This document shows, in pieces, positions 1 through 5,590 of a stretch of 9,889 nucleotides of DNA. Source of the stretch: Pseudomonadota bacterium (GTDB lineage Bacteria; Pseudomonadota; Alphaproteobacteria; Micropepsales; Micropepsaceae); contig JAKBAU010000124.1 in the NCBI GenBank assembly GCA_021808875.1, forward strand, positions 1 through 9,889, given 5' to 3'. Under the pieces are notes generated by a model. The model made no database searches, had not been told where the DNA came from, and saw only the letters and a list, made by a program, of their open reading frames with translations. Numbering within the stretch: position 1 is the stretch's first letter; the number at the start of each line of letters is the position of its first letter. The translations under genes were made by a program, and so were the position numbers.

Positions 1-30
1 ACACGGCAGGGCGCCGCGCCCATCGCCCCG

Positions 31-143
31 TTATTATGCGGAGCCATATCCCCGCCAAAGCTCCGGAAAACCACCACTCCAGCCACCAGACTCCACATAA
101 TAACGCGCTACGCATAATCGGCCTTATGCGGTGCACCGCATAA
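31..143. repeat. Cluster of TTATGCG inverted repeats (recombinase-site-like)
   Basis: The stretch holds repeated copies of TTATGCG or its complement at 34-40, 111-117, 124-130 and 137-143. Positions 31-43 (TTATTATGCGGAG) pair with 91-103 with one mismatch, 111-117 pairs with 124-130, and 124-143 (TTATGCGGTGCACCGCATAA) is a perfect 20-bp palindrome. The cluster ends at the point where a DUF736 reading frame begins without a start codon. Several inverted core motifs about 13 bp apart are typical of tyrosine-recombinase binding sites or element ends, and a recombinase remnant lies at 1268-1429. That it is an attachment site or element end is inference. Confidence 0.5.
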
Positions 144-144
144 C

Positions 145-318
145 GCCGAGATCGGGGCCGGGTGGACGAAGCGCTCCAACGAGGGGCGGGATTACATCTC
201 GGTCAAGCTGGATGACCCCAGCTTCAGCGTGCCGATCTACGCCAATTTGTTCGACGATGAAGGCGGTGAGGGCTACACCCTGATCTGGTCCCGCAGCCGT
301 AAGCCCAGCGGCGAGTAA
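145..318 (+). pseudogene. DUF736 family protein, 5'-truncated
   Basis: The frame from 145 encodes a 57-residue tail beginning AEIGAGW, continuing with [20 protein letters not shown] and ending in [13 protein letters not shown]. This is the conserved C-terminal half of DUF736 proteins, which are normally about 100 residues long; their function is unknown and they are usually carried by plasmids and integrative conjugative elements of alphaproteobacteria. The frame has no start: upstream it runs through the palindrome at 124-143 to a TAA at 115-117. The N-terminal half is therefore missing and the gene was cut by whatever joined the repeat cluster to it. A GC-rich hairpin follows the stop. Recognition of the family is confident; the present fragment is almost certainly not expressed as a functional protein. 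Confidence 0.85.
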
Positions 319-331
319 ATCCCGCAGCGAA

Positions 332-357
332 CCCCGCCCGGCGATGCCGGGCGGGGG
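332..357 (+). terminator. Hairpin terminator after DUF736 fragment
   Basis: A perfect 11-bp GC stem (332-342 with 346-356) with a 3-base GAT loop starts 13 bases after the DUF736 stop codon. Only a short, weak T run follows (around 360-362), so it could be a terminator or an mRNA-stabilising structure. Confidence 0.5.
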
Positions 358-383
358 CATTTGTGCGTCACAGGGGAGGTGGC

Positions 384-443
384 ATGAGTTTGGTGGCATG
401 GGCCATTGTGAGGCTGCGCGCAGCCTCCTGGGCCGCTTTTTGA
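384..443 (+). pseudogene. Truncated N-terminus of the gene after DUF736
   Basis: An ATG at 384 is preceded by a strong ribosome binding site (GGGGAGG at 373-379), but the frame ends at TGA after 19 residues (MSLVAWAIVRLRAASWAAF). The peptide looks like the start of a signal peptide: short N-terminus, arginine, then a hydrophobic stretch. In related plasmids the gene next to DUF736 often encodes an exported protein such as a lytic transglycosylase, but there is too little here to name it. The hairpin at 432-453 covers the end of the frame, so sequence after about 430 is probably foreign and the gene was cut here. Confidence 0.4.
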
Positions 444-453
444 AAAAAGCGGC
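432..453. repeat. AT-cored 10-bp hairpin at a probable junction
   Basis: GCCGCTTTTT (432-441) pairs perfectly with AAAAAGCGGC (444-453) around a GA centre. It can read as a terminator in either direction. It sits where the truncated frame from 384 ends, and in front of minus-strand material, so it may mark an element boundary. Confidence 0.45.
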
Positions 454-549
454 ACCAACAACTTCTGGTCTGAAACGCATTTCGATGGCGGCCTCGATGG
501 CCGGAAGCTGAGGATGCTTACGTCCGCTATCGAAATATAGAGAGCTCAC

Positions 550-1092
550 CTATTGCTGCAATTGAGCCTGAAACTTGAAGCATTTCATCATAGGGCCAAT
601 CAAGGGATCGTAGATAGTGCGTTTGGCTGTGGGATAAGTTATCAGGAGTGTGATGAATGTCTCTCCTCTGAGAATAGTCTTTTCGTGAACAATGTTGGCA
701 TTTTGATGCCCTGAAAACACAAAATGATCCGGCTTGATGACCTGCAAATCTGGCTTGTTGGTAGTACCTAATTCCGCGGACTCGTCTTCCCTCATGCTGC
801 CGTGAAGAGTAGGGTTGGGAAGTTCTGCTCTGTAAGATCCATACATCCAGATTTTGGCACCATCGGGCGATATAAAAGTCTGACCATCGCCATCATCAGA
901 TTCGCCTTGCCCAGTAAACAATGCCGCGGGATAGCAACCAGTATAGCCATAGTTTGCATTGCTATAGGAGTTCCACCCCGGTTGGTCAGCGAGAGCAGAA
1001 CCGGCCCAGACGGCTGCGAGCGTCAAGCCGACAAGGGTCAACCTAAGCCTGTCGGTTAGATATTTTGCTTCCACATTTCTCTTCTCGATCAT
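550..1092 (-). CDS. Exported hypothetical protein (periplasmic, about 180 aa)
   Basis: From the chosen ATG the protein has a clear Sec-type signal peptide: a charged N-terminus (MIEKRNVEAKYLTDRLR), a hydrophobic core LTLVGLTLAAVWAG, then the cleavage-like SALA before DQPGW. The mature part has the pattern of a family of small exported alphaproteobacterial proteins of unknown function: N..YGYTGCYPA, DGDGQTFISPDGAKIWMYGSY, and YDPLIGPMMKCF near the end. No catalytic motif is visible. The open frame runs upstream to 1317, but those 75 extra residues would sit in front of the signal peptide and are not believable. A GTG seven codons in, behind GAGAAGAG, is a possible alternative start. The DNA is visibly richer in A+T than the DUF736 side, consistent with a separate origin. 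Confidence 0.72.
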   Translation of the reverse strand: MIEKRNVEAKYLTDRLRLTLVGLTLAAVWAGSALADQPGWNSYSNANYGYTGCYPAALFTGQGESDDGDGQTFISPDGAKIWMYGSYRAELPNPTLHGSMREDESAELGTTNKPDLQVIKPDHFVFSGHQNANIVHEKTILRGETFITLLITYPTAKRTIYDPLIGPMMKCFKFQAQLQQ

Positions 1093-1267
1093 GGCCAATC
1101 TTATCTGACGGATAACGAAGGCGTCCAAAACAAGAAGTGCCAACTCCTGGGGGCACTCGTCAATAATGCGTACAAGGTTTTGTGTGGATGAACCTCGCAC
1201 GTTCCAATAGTAATTACCCTTGTATCGCCGACTCTGGTACTCGCACCCACCTACTTCCCCTCGTAAT

Positions 1268-1429
1268 CCAGGCCCGGCGGCCGCGGTTCTGGGCATCACC
1301 GAGGCGGTAGTGAACACGCATTATCGGCAAGCCGATGCCCCCCGCAAGTTACACGCGTATCTCAGTGAAGAACGTAAACGAACGCGACTATTGGCCATGC
1401 AGGCATTCGGCCACAGGCGCGCAGAATAA
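1268..1429 (+). pseudogene. Tyrosine recombinase/integrase, C-terminal remnant
   Basis: The frame ending at TAA 1427-1429 contains PAAAVLGITEAVVNTHYRQA, followed by a basic helical tail (SEERKRTRLLAMQAFG). This matches the last conserved block of tyrosine recombinases, LGHx..NxHY, where Tyr (codon 1322-1324) is the DNA-cleaving nucleophile; the His of LGH is Ile here. The upstream catalytic Arg, Lys and HxxR blocks are absent: the frame before about 1268 does not resemble a recombinase. It is a 3' fragment of an integrase gene, without its own start, pointing away from the repeat cluster at 31-143. The match rests on motif recognition over about 50 residues. Confidence 0.6.
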
Positions 1430-1646
1430 AGGCAAAAGCGTTTTAAAATAATAAGTTATTTTGAACTTCGCTCTCCATTTGTAACGAATAGTCCACGAGG
1501 CTGCTTCACGGCAGCAACGCGGCTATGTCTGACATTCGTACATGTTATCGAAGCTCCCGAAAGCGAATGTCATGCTGTAGGATGGTTGAGGCGGACATTG
1601 CCGCCATTTCGTGGACTTGATCACCTCAGGAAAAAAGCCGTCTTAA
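1430..1646. other. Intergenic region with two inverted repeats
   Basis: No gene is visible. Just after the recombinase remnant lies an AT-rich hairpin (AAAATAA 1445-1451, TTATTTT 1456-1462), which may act as a terminator. Further on, TGACATTCG (1530-1538) and CGAATGTCA (1564-1572) form a perfect 9-bp inverted repeat separated by 25 bases. It lies 75-117 bases before the start of the cyclase-like gene and could be an operator or a leader hairpin. No convincing -35/-10 pair could be chosen. Confidence 0.4.
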
Positions 1647-2507
1647 ATGTCCGTCAGAGATAAATTCATCGCCTTTGTGGATATTCTGGGATTTTCGGCG
1701 CTGGTCGAGCGCGCCGAAGCTGCTGGCGACCTCTCACGCCCAATAGAATTGGCGCAGACGCTCGGGAAAGCGCATGCATCAACTGGATTTGCAGTAACCG
1801 GTCCCACAACCTGTCCTCACTCCGCCCATATCGAGAAAAGCCTGGACTTCCAGATCACCCAGATTTCCGACTGCGTGGTTGTCTCGGCAGAAATTTCGCC
1901 CGCTGGGGTGATAAATCTGGTGAACCATTGCTTTGCCCTTGCAGGCGAGATGCTGAACAAGAGCGCGCAATGTCGGGGGATGATTACCAGAGGCAATATT
2001 TACCACCAAAAAGAGCAATTCATCGGAACTGGCTACCAAGCTGCGTATAAGGCAGAAGCTGGCGTTGCTTTCCTTCGGGCAGACGAAGCAGAGCGCGGGA
2101 CGCCGTTCATCCAGATTGATCCGTCCGTCACCTCTTACGTCCAGGAGCAAACGGACGATTGTGTTCGCAAAATGTTTGAACGTCTGACCCTGTCAGACGG
2201 AACATTTACCGCCATCTACCCATTCAAAGCGCTCGCCAAGATACCGTCCGCACTTGTCCGGCCTGACTTCAACCCCTCTGATATGAAGCAAGCCGTGCAG
2301 AGGAGCCTACGCTTTAGACACGAGAATTTGGCTGAAATTCGGGCGGAAGAGAAAAAGGCACCGGATCAACGGGCCAAGACAAAGATTCAGTATTATATCC
2401 GAGCACTTGAGGAGATCATAGCGAGCCTGCATGCCAAGGAGGCTGAACTAGACGAAATGCTCGCCACCGGGCGTCTGCCTCCCATGGGAAGTGTTTGGGG
2501 AGCGTAG
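1647..2507 (+). CDS. Class III nucleotidyl-cyclase-like protein
   Basis: The 286-residue protein opens with FIAFVDILGFSALV (residues 7-20), matching the first metal-binding block of class III adenylate/guanylate cyclases (F-x-D-I-x-G-F-S, Asp12). QISDCVVVSA (72-81) matches the second block (Asp75), and CRGMITRGNIYH followed by GTGYQAAYKAE (109-137) matches the RxGIxxG...GxxVNxAxRxE region. By that alignment the usual transition-state Asn and Arg positions are Gln131 and Lys135, so activity or product may differ from classic cAMP synthesis. No membrane segment or other domain is seen; residues 215-271 are a charged, probably helical or coiled-coil tail. Proteins of this type occur singly and in phage-defence loci (Pycsar uses a class III-type cyclase making cCMP or cUMP), but whether this one makes a cyclic nucleotide is unknown. 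The ribosome binding site (AGGA at 1627-1630) is weak and distant; ATG 1647 begins just before the conserved block. Confidence 0.75.
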   Translation: MSVRDKFIAFVDILGFSALVERAEAAGDLSRPIELAQTLGKAHASTGFAVTGPTTCPHSAHIEKSLDFQITQISDCVVVSAEISPAGVINLVNHCFALAGEMLNKSAQCRGMITRGNIYHQKEQFIGTGYQAAYKAEAGVAFLRADEAERGTPFIQIDPSVTSYVQEQTDDCVRKMFERLTLSDGTFTAIYPFKALAKIPSALVRPDFNPSDMKQAVQRSLRFRHENLAEIRAEEKKAPDQRAKTKIQYYIRALEEIIASLHAKEAELDEMLATGRLPPMGSVWGA

Positions 2508-2524
2508 AGCGGATTGAGGTCGCG

Positions 2525-2725
2525 CTAGCCCAAGGCTCCCAACAGGGTTGAAATGCCAGAGAGCAGCACAGAGGCCGCGGTTCATAGTGCTGCTTCCCGG
2601 TTTAAAGCCGCCGAGCTGTTGAGTGTTGCCCATGTGGGGTTACCGCTTGCTCGGAACCATTTGCATGCCGCAACAAGGCCCGTGCCGGCGGTCAGAACTG
2701 CTAATGCAATACTTAGGTACTTCAT
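2525..2725 (-). pseudogene. Small two-helix membrane protein with in-frame TGA
   Basis: From ATG at 2725 on the minus strand the frame gives MKYLSIALAVLTAGTGLVAA then CKWFRASG, a first membrane helix, and goes on to LNSSAALNREAAL before TGA (2584-2582) after 47 codons. The same frame continues past the TGA as TAASVLLSGISTLLGALG and stops at TAG (2527-2525). I recognise a family of small proteins with an N-terminal helix, a W/Y-rich turn and a C-terminal LNRxAALWTAxSV helix; in it the TGA falls exactly on the Trp of ALWTA. So this is most likely a 66-codon, two-helix protein interrupted by a TGG to TGA change, leaving a 47-residue single-helix product unless the stop is read through. No good ribosome binding site precedes the ATG. 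It lies opposite to both neighbours. Confidence 0.6.
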
Positions 2726-2746
2726 GTGCCGAAGCATTACTTAGGT
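2706..2746. repeat. 13-bp direct repeat around the small gene start
   Basis: GCAATACTTAGGT (2706-2718) and GCATTACTTAGGT (2734-2746) differ at one base and lie 28 bp apart. They flank the start codon of the minus-strand small gene and precede the plus-strand gene at 2806, so they could be protein-binding sites in a divergent control region. Function is unknown. Confidence 0.4.
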
Positions 2747-2805
2747 GTCCGGCATCCGCAACACTACCCTAGACAGGTCACTTGGAGGCAGGCAATCGTA
2801 ACGAC

Positions 2806-3750
2806 ATGGCACAGGCGGATTCAGCAAGGGGAACGGCGCGGAGGAGTAGCCAAGGGGTCATCATAGCCCACCTCACCGCAGGCATGTCTGTAGGCAAGCC
2901 CTTGGCAGAGCCGGCGCACATCACCCCCAGGTTTCCGCGCGGAATAACGAACTCTGACCTGCAGCACGCGGAGGCGGCCATCCAGCGGGAGACGGCCCTA
3001 TATTGGTTTCACCTCAACCTGGAACCTTATGATCTATCGAAGGGCGGGCCGTATTTTGGTTTCTCAGGAGCTATCGGGGGAGCCCCCATCGGTGCCCTTC
3101 CGATAGGGGGAGGACCAAACATAGCCGGATTCGACCGAGGCAGTTTTGCACCTTCACCGGTGGAAGCCCGAGTCATCTTGCAAGAGGAGTTTGCAGGGGT
3201 CTTACGCGATGAGGTGACCGAAGAGTTGGGTAACGCTTTGGCAGGAAAATGGATGTGGAAAAATCTGCCAGTTCAACCCTCCTCTATTGTCCCTGCCACT
3301 GCGGCAGAGGCTTTAACCGCCCTCGTTCCGGTTCTGGACGCGCTAGCAGGCGCTCTCCAGGGGGTGGAGCTTCCCGCGTCGGAGCATGGCGGCATAGGGC
3401 ATAATCGTCCGCCAGGAGAAGTGGCATTCACCGAAGAGGACCGCCGAGCGGTTCTTGAAAAGATCGAAGAGACAAAACAGGCGGTACAAAGCGATGCGGC
3501 CGATGCGCCTTCCAGGGTAGGTAGCATCTGGAGCGCGATAAGCCCCAAACTTCTTACCTTCGGGCAATGGGCCGTAAATAGGGCGAACGATTTCTTTGTG
3601 GAGGCGTCCAGGGAGGCGGGCAAGAGCGCAGGCAAGTGGGTTATCCCGGCTGCAATCGCCTATAGCTTGGGGCAGCACGCCTCTATCATCTCGCTCTTCC
3701 ACCAAGCCGGCGCATTGGTTGAGGCGCTCGATCATCTTTCGCTTCACTGA
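2806..3750 (+). CDS. Hypothetical protein with GGIGHNRPP motif and hydrophobic C-terminus
   Basis: The function is not recognised. From ATG 2806 it encodes about 314 residues; a TTG at 2782 would add eight. Counting from the TTG: residues 90-125 are glycine/proline-rich (FSGAIGGAPIGALPIGGG), 128-195 look helical, 203-211 read GGIGHNRPP, a motif that recurs in many alphaproteobacterial hypothetical proteins just before a helical C-terminal region, 216-236 are charged helix, and 285-316 (VIPAAIAYSL.., ASIISLFHQAGALVEAL) are hydrophobic enough to touch or enter a membrane. There is no signal peptide or enzyme motif. It follows the cyclase-like gene in the same direction, about 300 bases later with the interrupted membrane gene between them, so co-transcription is possible but not shown. 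A role as a membrane-linked partner is speculation. Confidence 0.65.
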   Translation: MAQADSARGTARRSSQGVIIAHLTAGMSVGKPLAEPAHITPRFPRGITNSDLQHAEAAIQRETALYWFHLNLEPYDLSKGGPYFGFSGAIGGAPIGALPIGGGPNIAGFDRGSFAPSPVEARVILQEEFAGVLRDEVTEELGNALAGKWMWKNLPVQPSSIVPATAAEALTALVPVLDALAGALQGVELPASEHGGIGHNRPPGEVAFTEEDRRAVLEKIEETKQAVQSDAADAPSRVGSIWSAISPKLLTFGQWAVNRANDFFVEASREAGKSAGKWVIPAAIAYSLGQHASIISLFHQAGALVEALDHLSLH

Positions 3751-3942
3751 CAGGCGTTATGCGATTTCCTGCGCAACGGGACCAGCAAGGAGCCGTAAAA
3801 GTTTAAATTGCGCCCATTGTCGCCGTTGCCGGGATCTAGGGCGGGCCCTGAAATCGGTCATTCACACGGTAAGGTCATCCCGGCGATGGCCGCCAGCGTA
3901 CCCGGTAGATGCGCAAACTGTCCGCCAAGGGTATGAAGAGCC
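3751..3942. other. Intergenic region with inverted repeats
   Basis: No gene is supported. GCCGGGAT (3828-3835) and ATCCCGGC (3877-3884) form a perfect 8-bp inverted repeat. At its left edge GGCGTTATGCG (3753-3763) is the exact reverse complement of positions 137-147 in the recombination-site-like cluster. An AT-rich patch lies at 3797-3809. Confidence 0.35.
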
Positions 3943-4764
3943 ATGCCTCAAGAAATGCCCTTGTCCGATTTCCGCGCCGTCCGCCACAAGCTCGAACCCC
4001 ATGAGTTTGCGCTCAGCGAAGGGCAGAACATCGCTCCGACACACCTGATTGACAAAAAGACGTGGTCCGGCATCACCCACCTGCCGGACGACGTGGCGAT
4101 CCGGACTTCGGACCATAACGGTCATCGGCTCGCGTTGCTCTACAGCCTCTGGGGCGATTGGATAAAGGCGACCGGCAATCCAGAAGAGCCCGACGAGCTT
4201 TTCGGCTGCATGCTCGACGCTAGTGATGCCTTCCAATGTACCAATTTTCTTTTCCTGCACGGTTATTATCGGGCCGCGATGGCTGAGCTTCGCGTCGCGC
4301 TCGAACTTGTCATGATCGGCGCCTATGGAAATCTAAAGCCCGATGACCCCGATTATGTCATCTGGAAGACGAGCGGATCGGAACTTGGCTTCACGCGCTT
4401 CAGGAAGCGCATGCATGGCATGCTTCGCGGCAACCAGTGCAAATGGCTTGTCGCTGATGAAGAGTTTCCGGACCAGACATTTCGTCAACTATGTAATTTT
4501 GCGCACTCGCGCCCTGACTCAAGTGACGGCGCACTTCGGGAATCCAACGGCCCCGTCTATGCGCACGAGGCGGTGATGCTCACATTCTTTACGACGGTGT
4601 CGGTATACGCGATTTGCTATCTTCTGGTACGGATCGCACGGCCCACGTTCTCCCTGCCTCCGGACAGCCGAATTCTCTTCGAGGAGGATTGGGGGGCGAA
4701 CCGAGAGGGTGTCGCCAGAGCCTTCGAGCAACTGTACGGGGAGCGCGCCGCTGTCGTGCCATAA
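3943..4764 (+). CDS. Hypothetical protein with HEPN-like features
   Basis: The 273-residue protein is not a family I can name with certainty. Helical segments dominate. Residues 108-121 (GYYRAAMAELRVAL) resemble the helix of DUF5677-like and other HEPN-type proteins (an A-x-x-x-L-R-x-x-x-E pattern, with Arg117 and Glu121). Residues 181-188 read RQLCNFAH, fitting the R-x4-6-H signature of HEPN RNases, with HSRPDSSDG after it. Residues 209-232 are hydrophobic (VMLTFFTTVSVYAICYLLV) and may be a buried or membrane helix. ATG 3943 is preceded by GAAGAG; an out-of-frame ATG at 3933 is not used. The next gene starts 33 bases downstream and carries a similar motif, so the two are probably one operon. 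RNase activity is inference only. Confidence 0.68.
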   Translation: MPQEMPLSDFRAVRHKLEPHEFALSEGQNIAPTHLIDKKTWSGITHLPDDVAIRTSDHNGHRLALLYSLWGDWIKATGNPEEPDELFGCMLDASDAFQCTNFLFLHGYYRAAMAELRVALELVMIGAYGNLKPDDPDYVIWKTSGSELGFTRFRKRMHGMLRGNQCKWLVADEEFPDQTFRQLCNFAHSRPDSSDGALRESNGPVYAHEAVMLTFFTTVSVYAICYLLVRIARPTFSLPPDSRILFEEDWGANREGVARAFEQLYGERAAVVP

Positions 4765-4797
4765 CAATTCGTCCGGCACATCAACGAGGATTTGTGA

Positions 4798-5274
4798 ATG
4801 GGCAAACTCACGGGTACCGAACACGGCGACGCAGCAAATGCGCTGTTCGCTTTCTATGCCGATAAGGCACACGAACTGGAGGAGTCGGGCCAATACTTTA
4901 TGGCCGCAATCGCGCTAGCTTTCGGGATCGAGACCGCGATTCTGACTTACCTGCTGGTGGAGTTCGGGGGAGAGAATGGCGGCGAACTGCAAATCCCCGA
5001 TGATGTCAATTTCTTCGCCTTGATAGAAGCAGCAAATGAGATCGATGTTCTAACCGCCCCTATCGACACCCCCTCCCATGTCAGGGAAGACGGCGAAAAG
5101 CCCAAGCACATCGCTAAGGATGTGGTTGATCGGATCAGAAAATTTCGCAACCTCATTCATCCCGCCGCAGCGTTGAGACAGCGCTATGACCCGCGAAATT
5201 TCACAAAGGAACATTTCGTGAAATTCAAGGAGATGTATGAATCCGTGACACACAGTTTGCTCTACTATATTTGA
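4798..5274 (+). CDS. Small HEPN-like hypothetical protein
   Basis: The 158-residue protein begins at an ATG with a good ribosome binding site (GAGGA 4786-4790, spacing 7). Residues 11-55 form a long amphipathic then hydrophobic helix region (FMAAIALAFGIETAILTYLL) whose IE.A.L pattern is usual in HEPN-type helices. The strongest signature is VVDRIRKFRNLIHPAAALRQ (109-128): R114-x6-H121 with RN before the His, as in many proteins annotated as HEPN-like, and the C-terminus (FTKEH..KFKEMYESVTHSLLYYI) matches the usual ending of that group. HEPN proteins act as RNases in toxin-antitoxin and abortive-infection systems or as inactive partners. Being adjacent to another HEPN-like gene suggests a heteromeric pair, but no antidote such as a nucleotidyltransferase is seen. 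Confidence 0.72.
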   Translation: MGKLTGTEHGDAANALFAFYADKAHELEESGQYFMAAIALAFGIETAILTYLLVEFGGENGGELQIPDDVNFFALIEAANEIDVLTAPIDTPSHVREDGEKPKHIAKDVVDRIRKFRNLIHPAAALRQRYDPRNFTKEHFVKFKEMYESVTHSLLYYI

Positions 5275-5486
5275 GGCGACAATCTTTCTAATGGTCCCCG
5301 AAGGGCATCGAATGCCTCCGTGATTGCTGCTTTCCGGCGGTCATCGCAGCGGTTTCGCGCCTATTTCAGTCATTACCGCCCTCGCATTGAATGCCCGTAA
5401 GCTGCTGTCCGGCTAGTCGACCAAGCAGTATCGCAGGAGGGCAACCAATGATGGGTAACTGCCATTGCCTGCCGTCACTGCGTGCT
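5275..5486. other. Convergent intergenic region
   Basis: This lies between the ends of the plus-strand HEPN-like gene and the minus-strand CHAT gene. A small hairpin (GGCAT 5304-5308 with ATGCC 5312-5316, loop CGA) follows the HEPN-like gene by about 30 bases and may help termination, though no T run follows. No coding sequence is supported. Confidence 0.35.
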
Positions 5487-5590
5487 TCAGTTTGGAGGAC
5501 CCGCAACGGTCTCGGCAGGATCATGTTTGGCCGAGGCCATGTGTCGCTCGATCGCCTCGATCACCTCCGGCTGGACACGAGGATCGCCTC
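5487..5590 (-). pseudogene. Frameshifted C-terminal tail of the CHAT protein
   Basis: In the intact CHAT frame the protein ends HLGNPEAILVSSRR and TGA at 5563-5561. In a different minus frame, beginning in the same bases (about 5580-5590), the reading is DPRVQPEVIEAIERHMASAK followed by HDPAETVAGPPN and TGA at 5489-5487. That peptide is balanced, helical and protein-like, continues naturally from GNPEA, and uses GC-rich codons like the rest of the gene. The simplest reading is loss of one base near 5583-5590 (GAGGCGATCC in place of GAGGCGGATCC on the coding strand), removing about 32 native residues after the catalytic domain. A sequencing error or programmed shift would look the same. Confidence 0.55.

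Noticed and set aside
124..549. Minus-strand 141-codon frame beginning GTG after the stop of the 550-1092 gene
   Set aside because: Most of it is antisense to the DUF736 fragment and the hairpins; the first 55 residues match nothing I recognise and no good ribosome binding site precedes it.
1093..1317. Upstream extension of the minus-strand exported protein to 1317
   Set aside because: It would place 75 unrelated residues in front of a clear signal peptide and overlaps the recombinase remnant on the other strand.
3273..4260. Minus-strand frames of 120-134 codons opposite the GGIGHNRPP and first HEPN-like genes
   Set aside because: They are antisense shadows with no motifs; the plus-strand frames are longer and have recognisable features.
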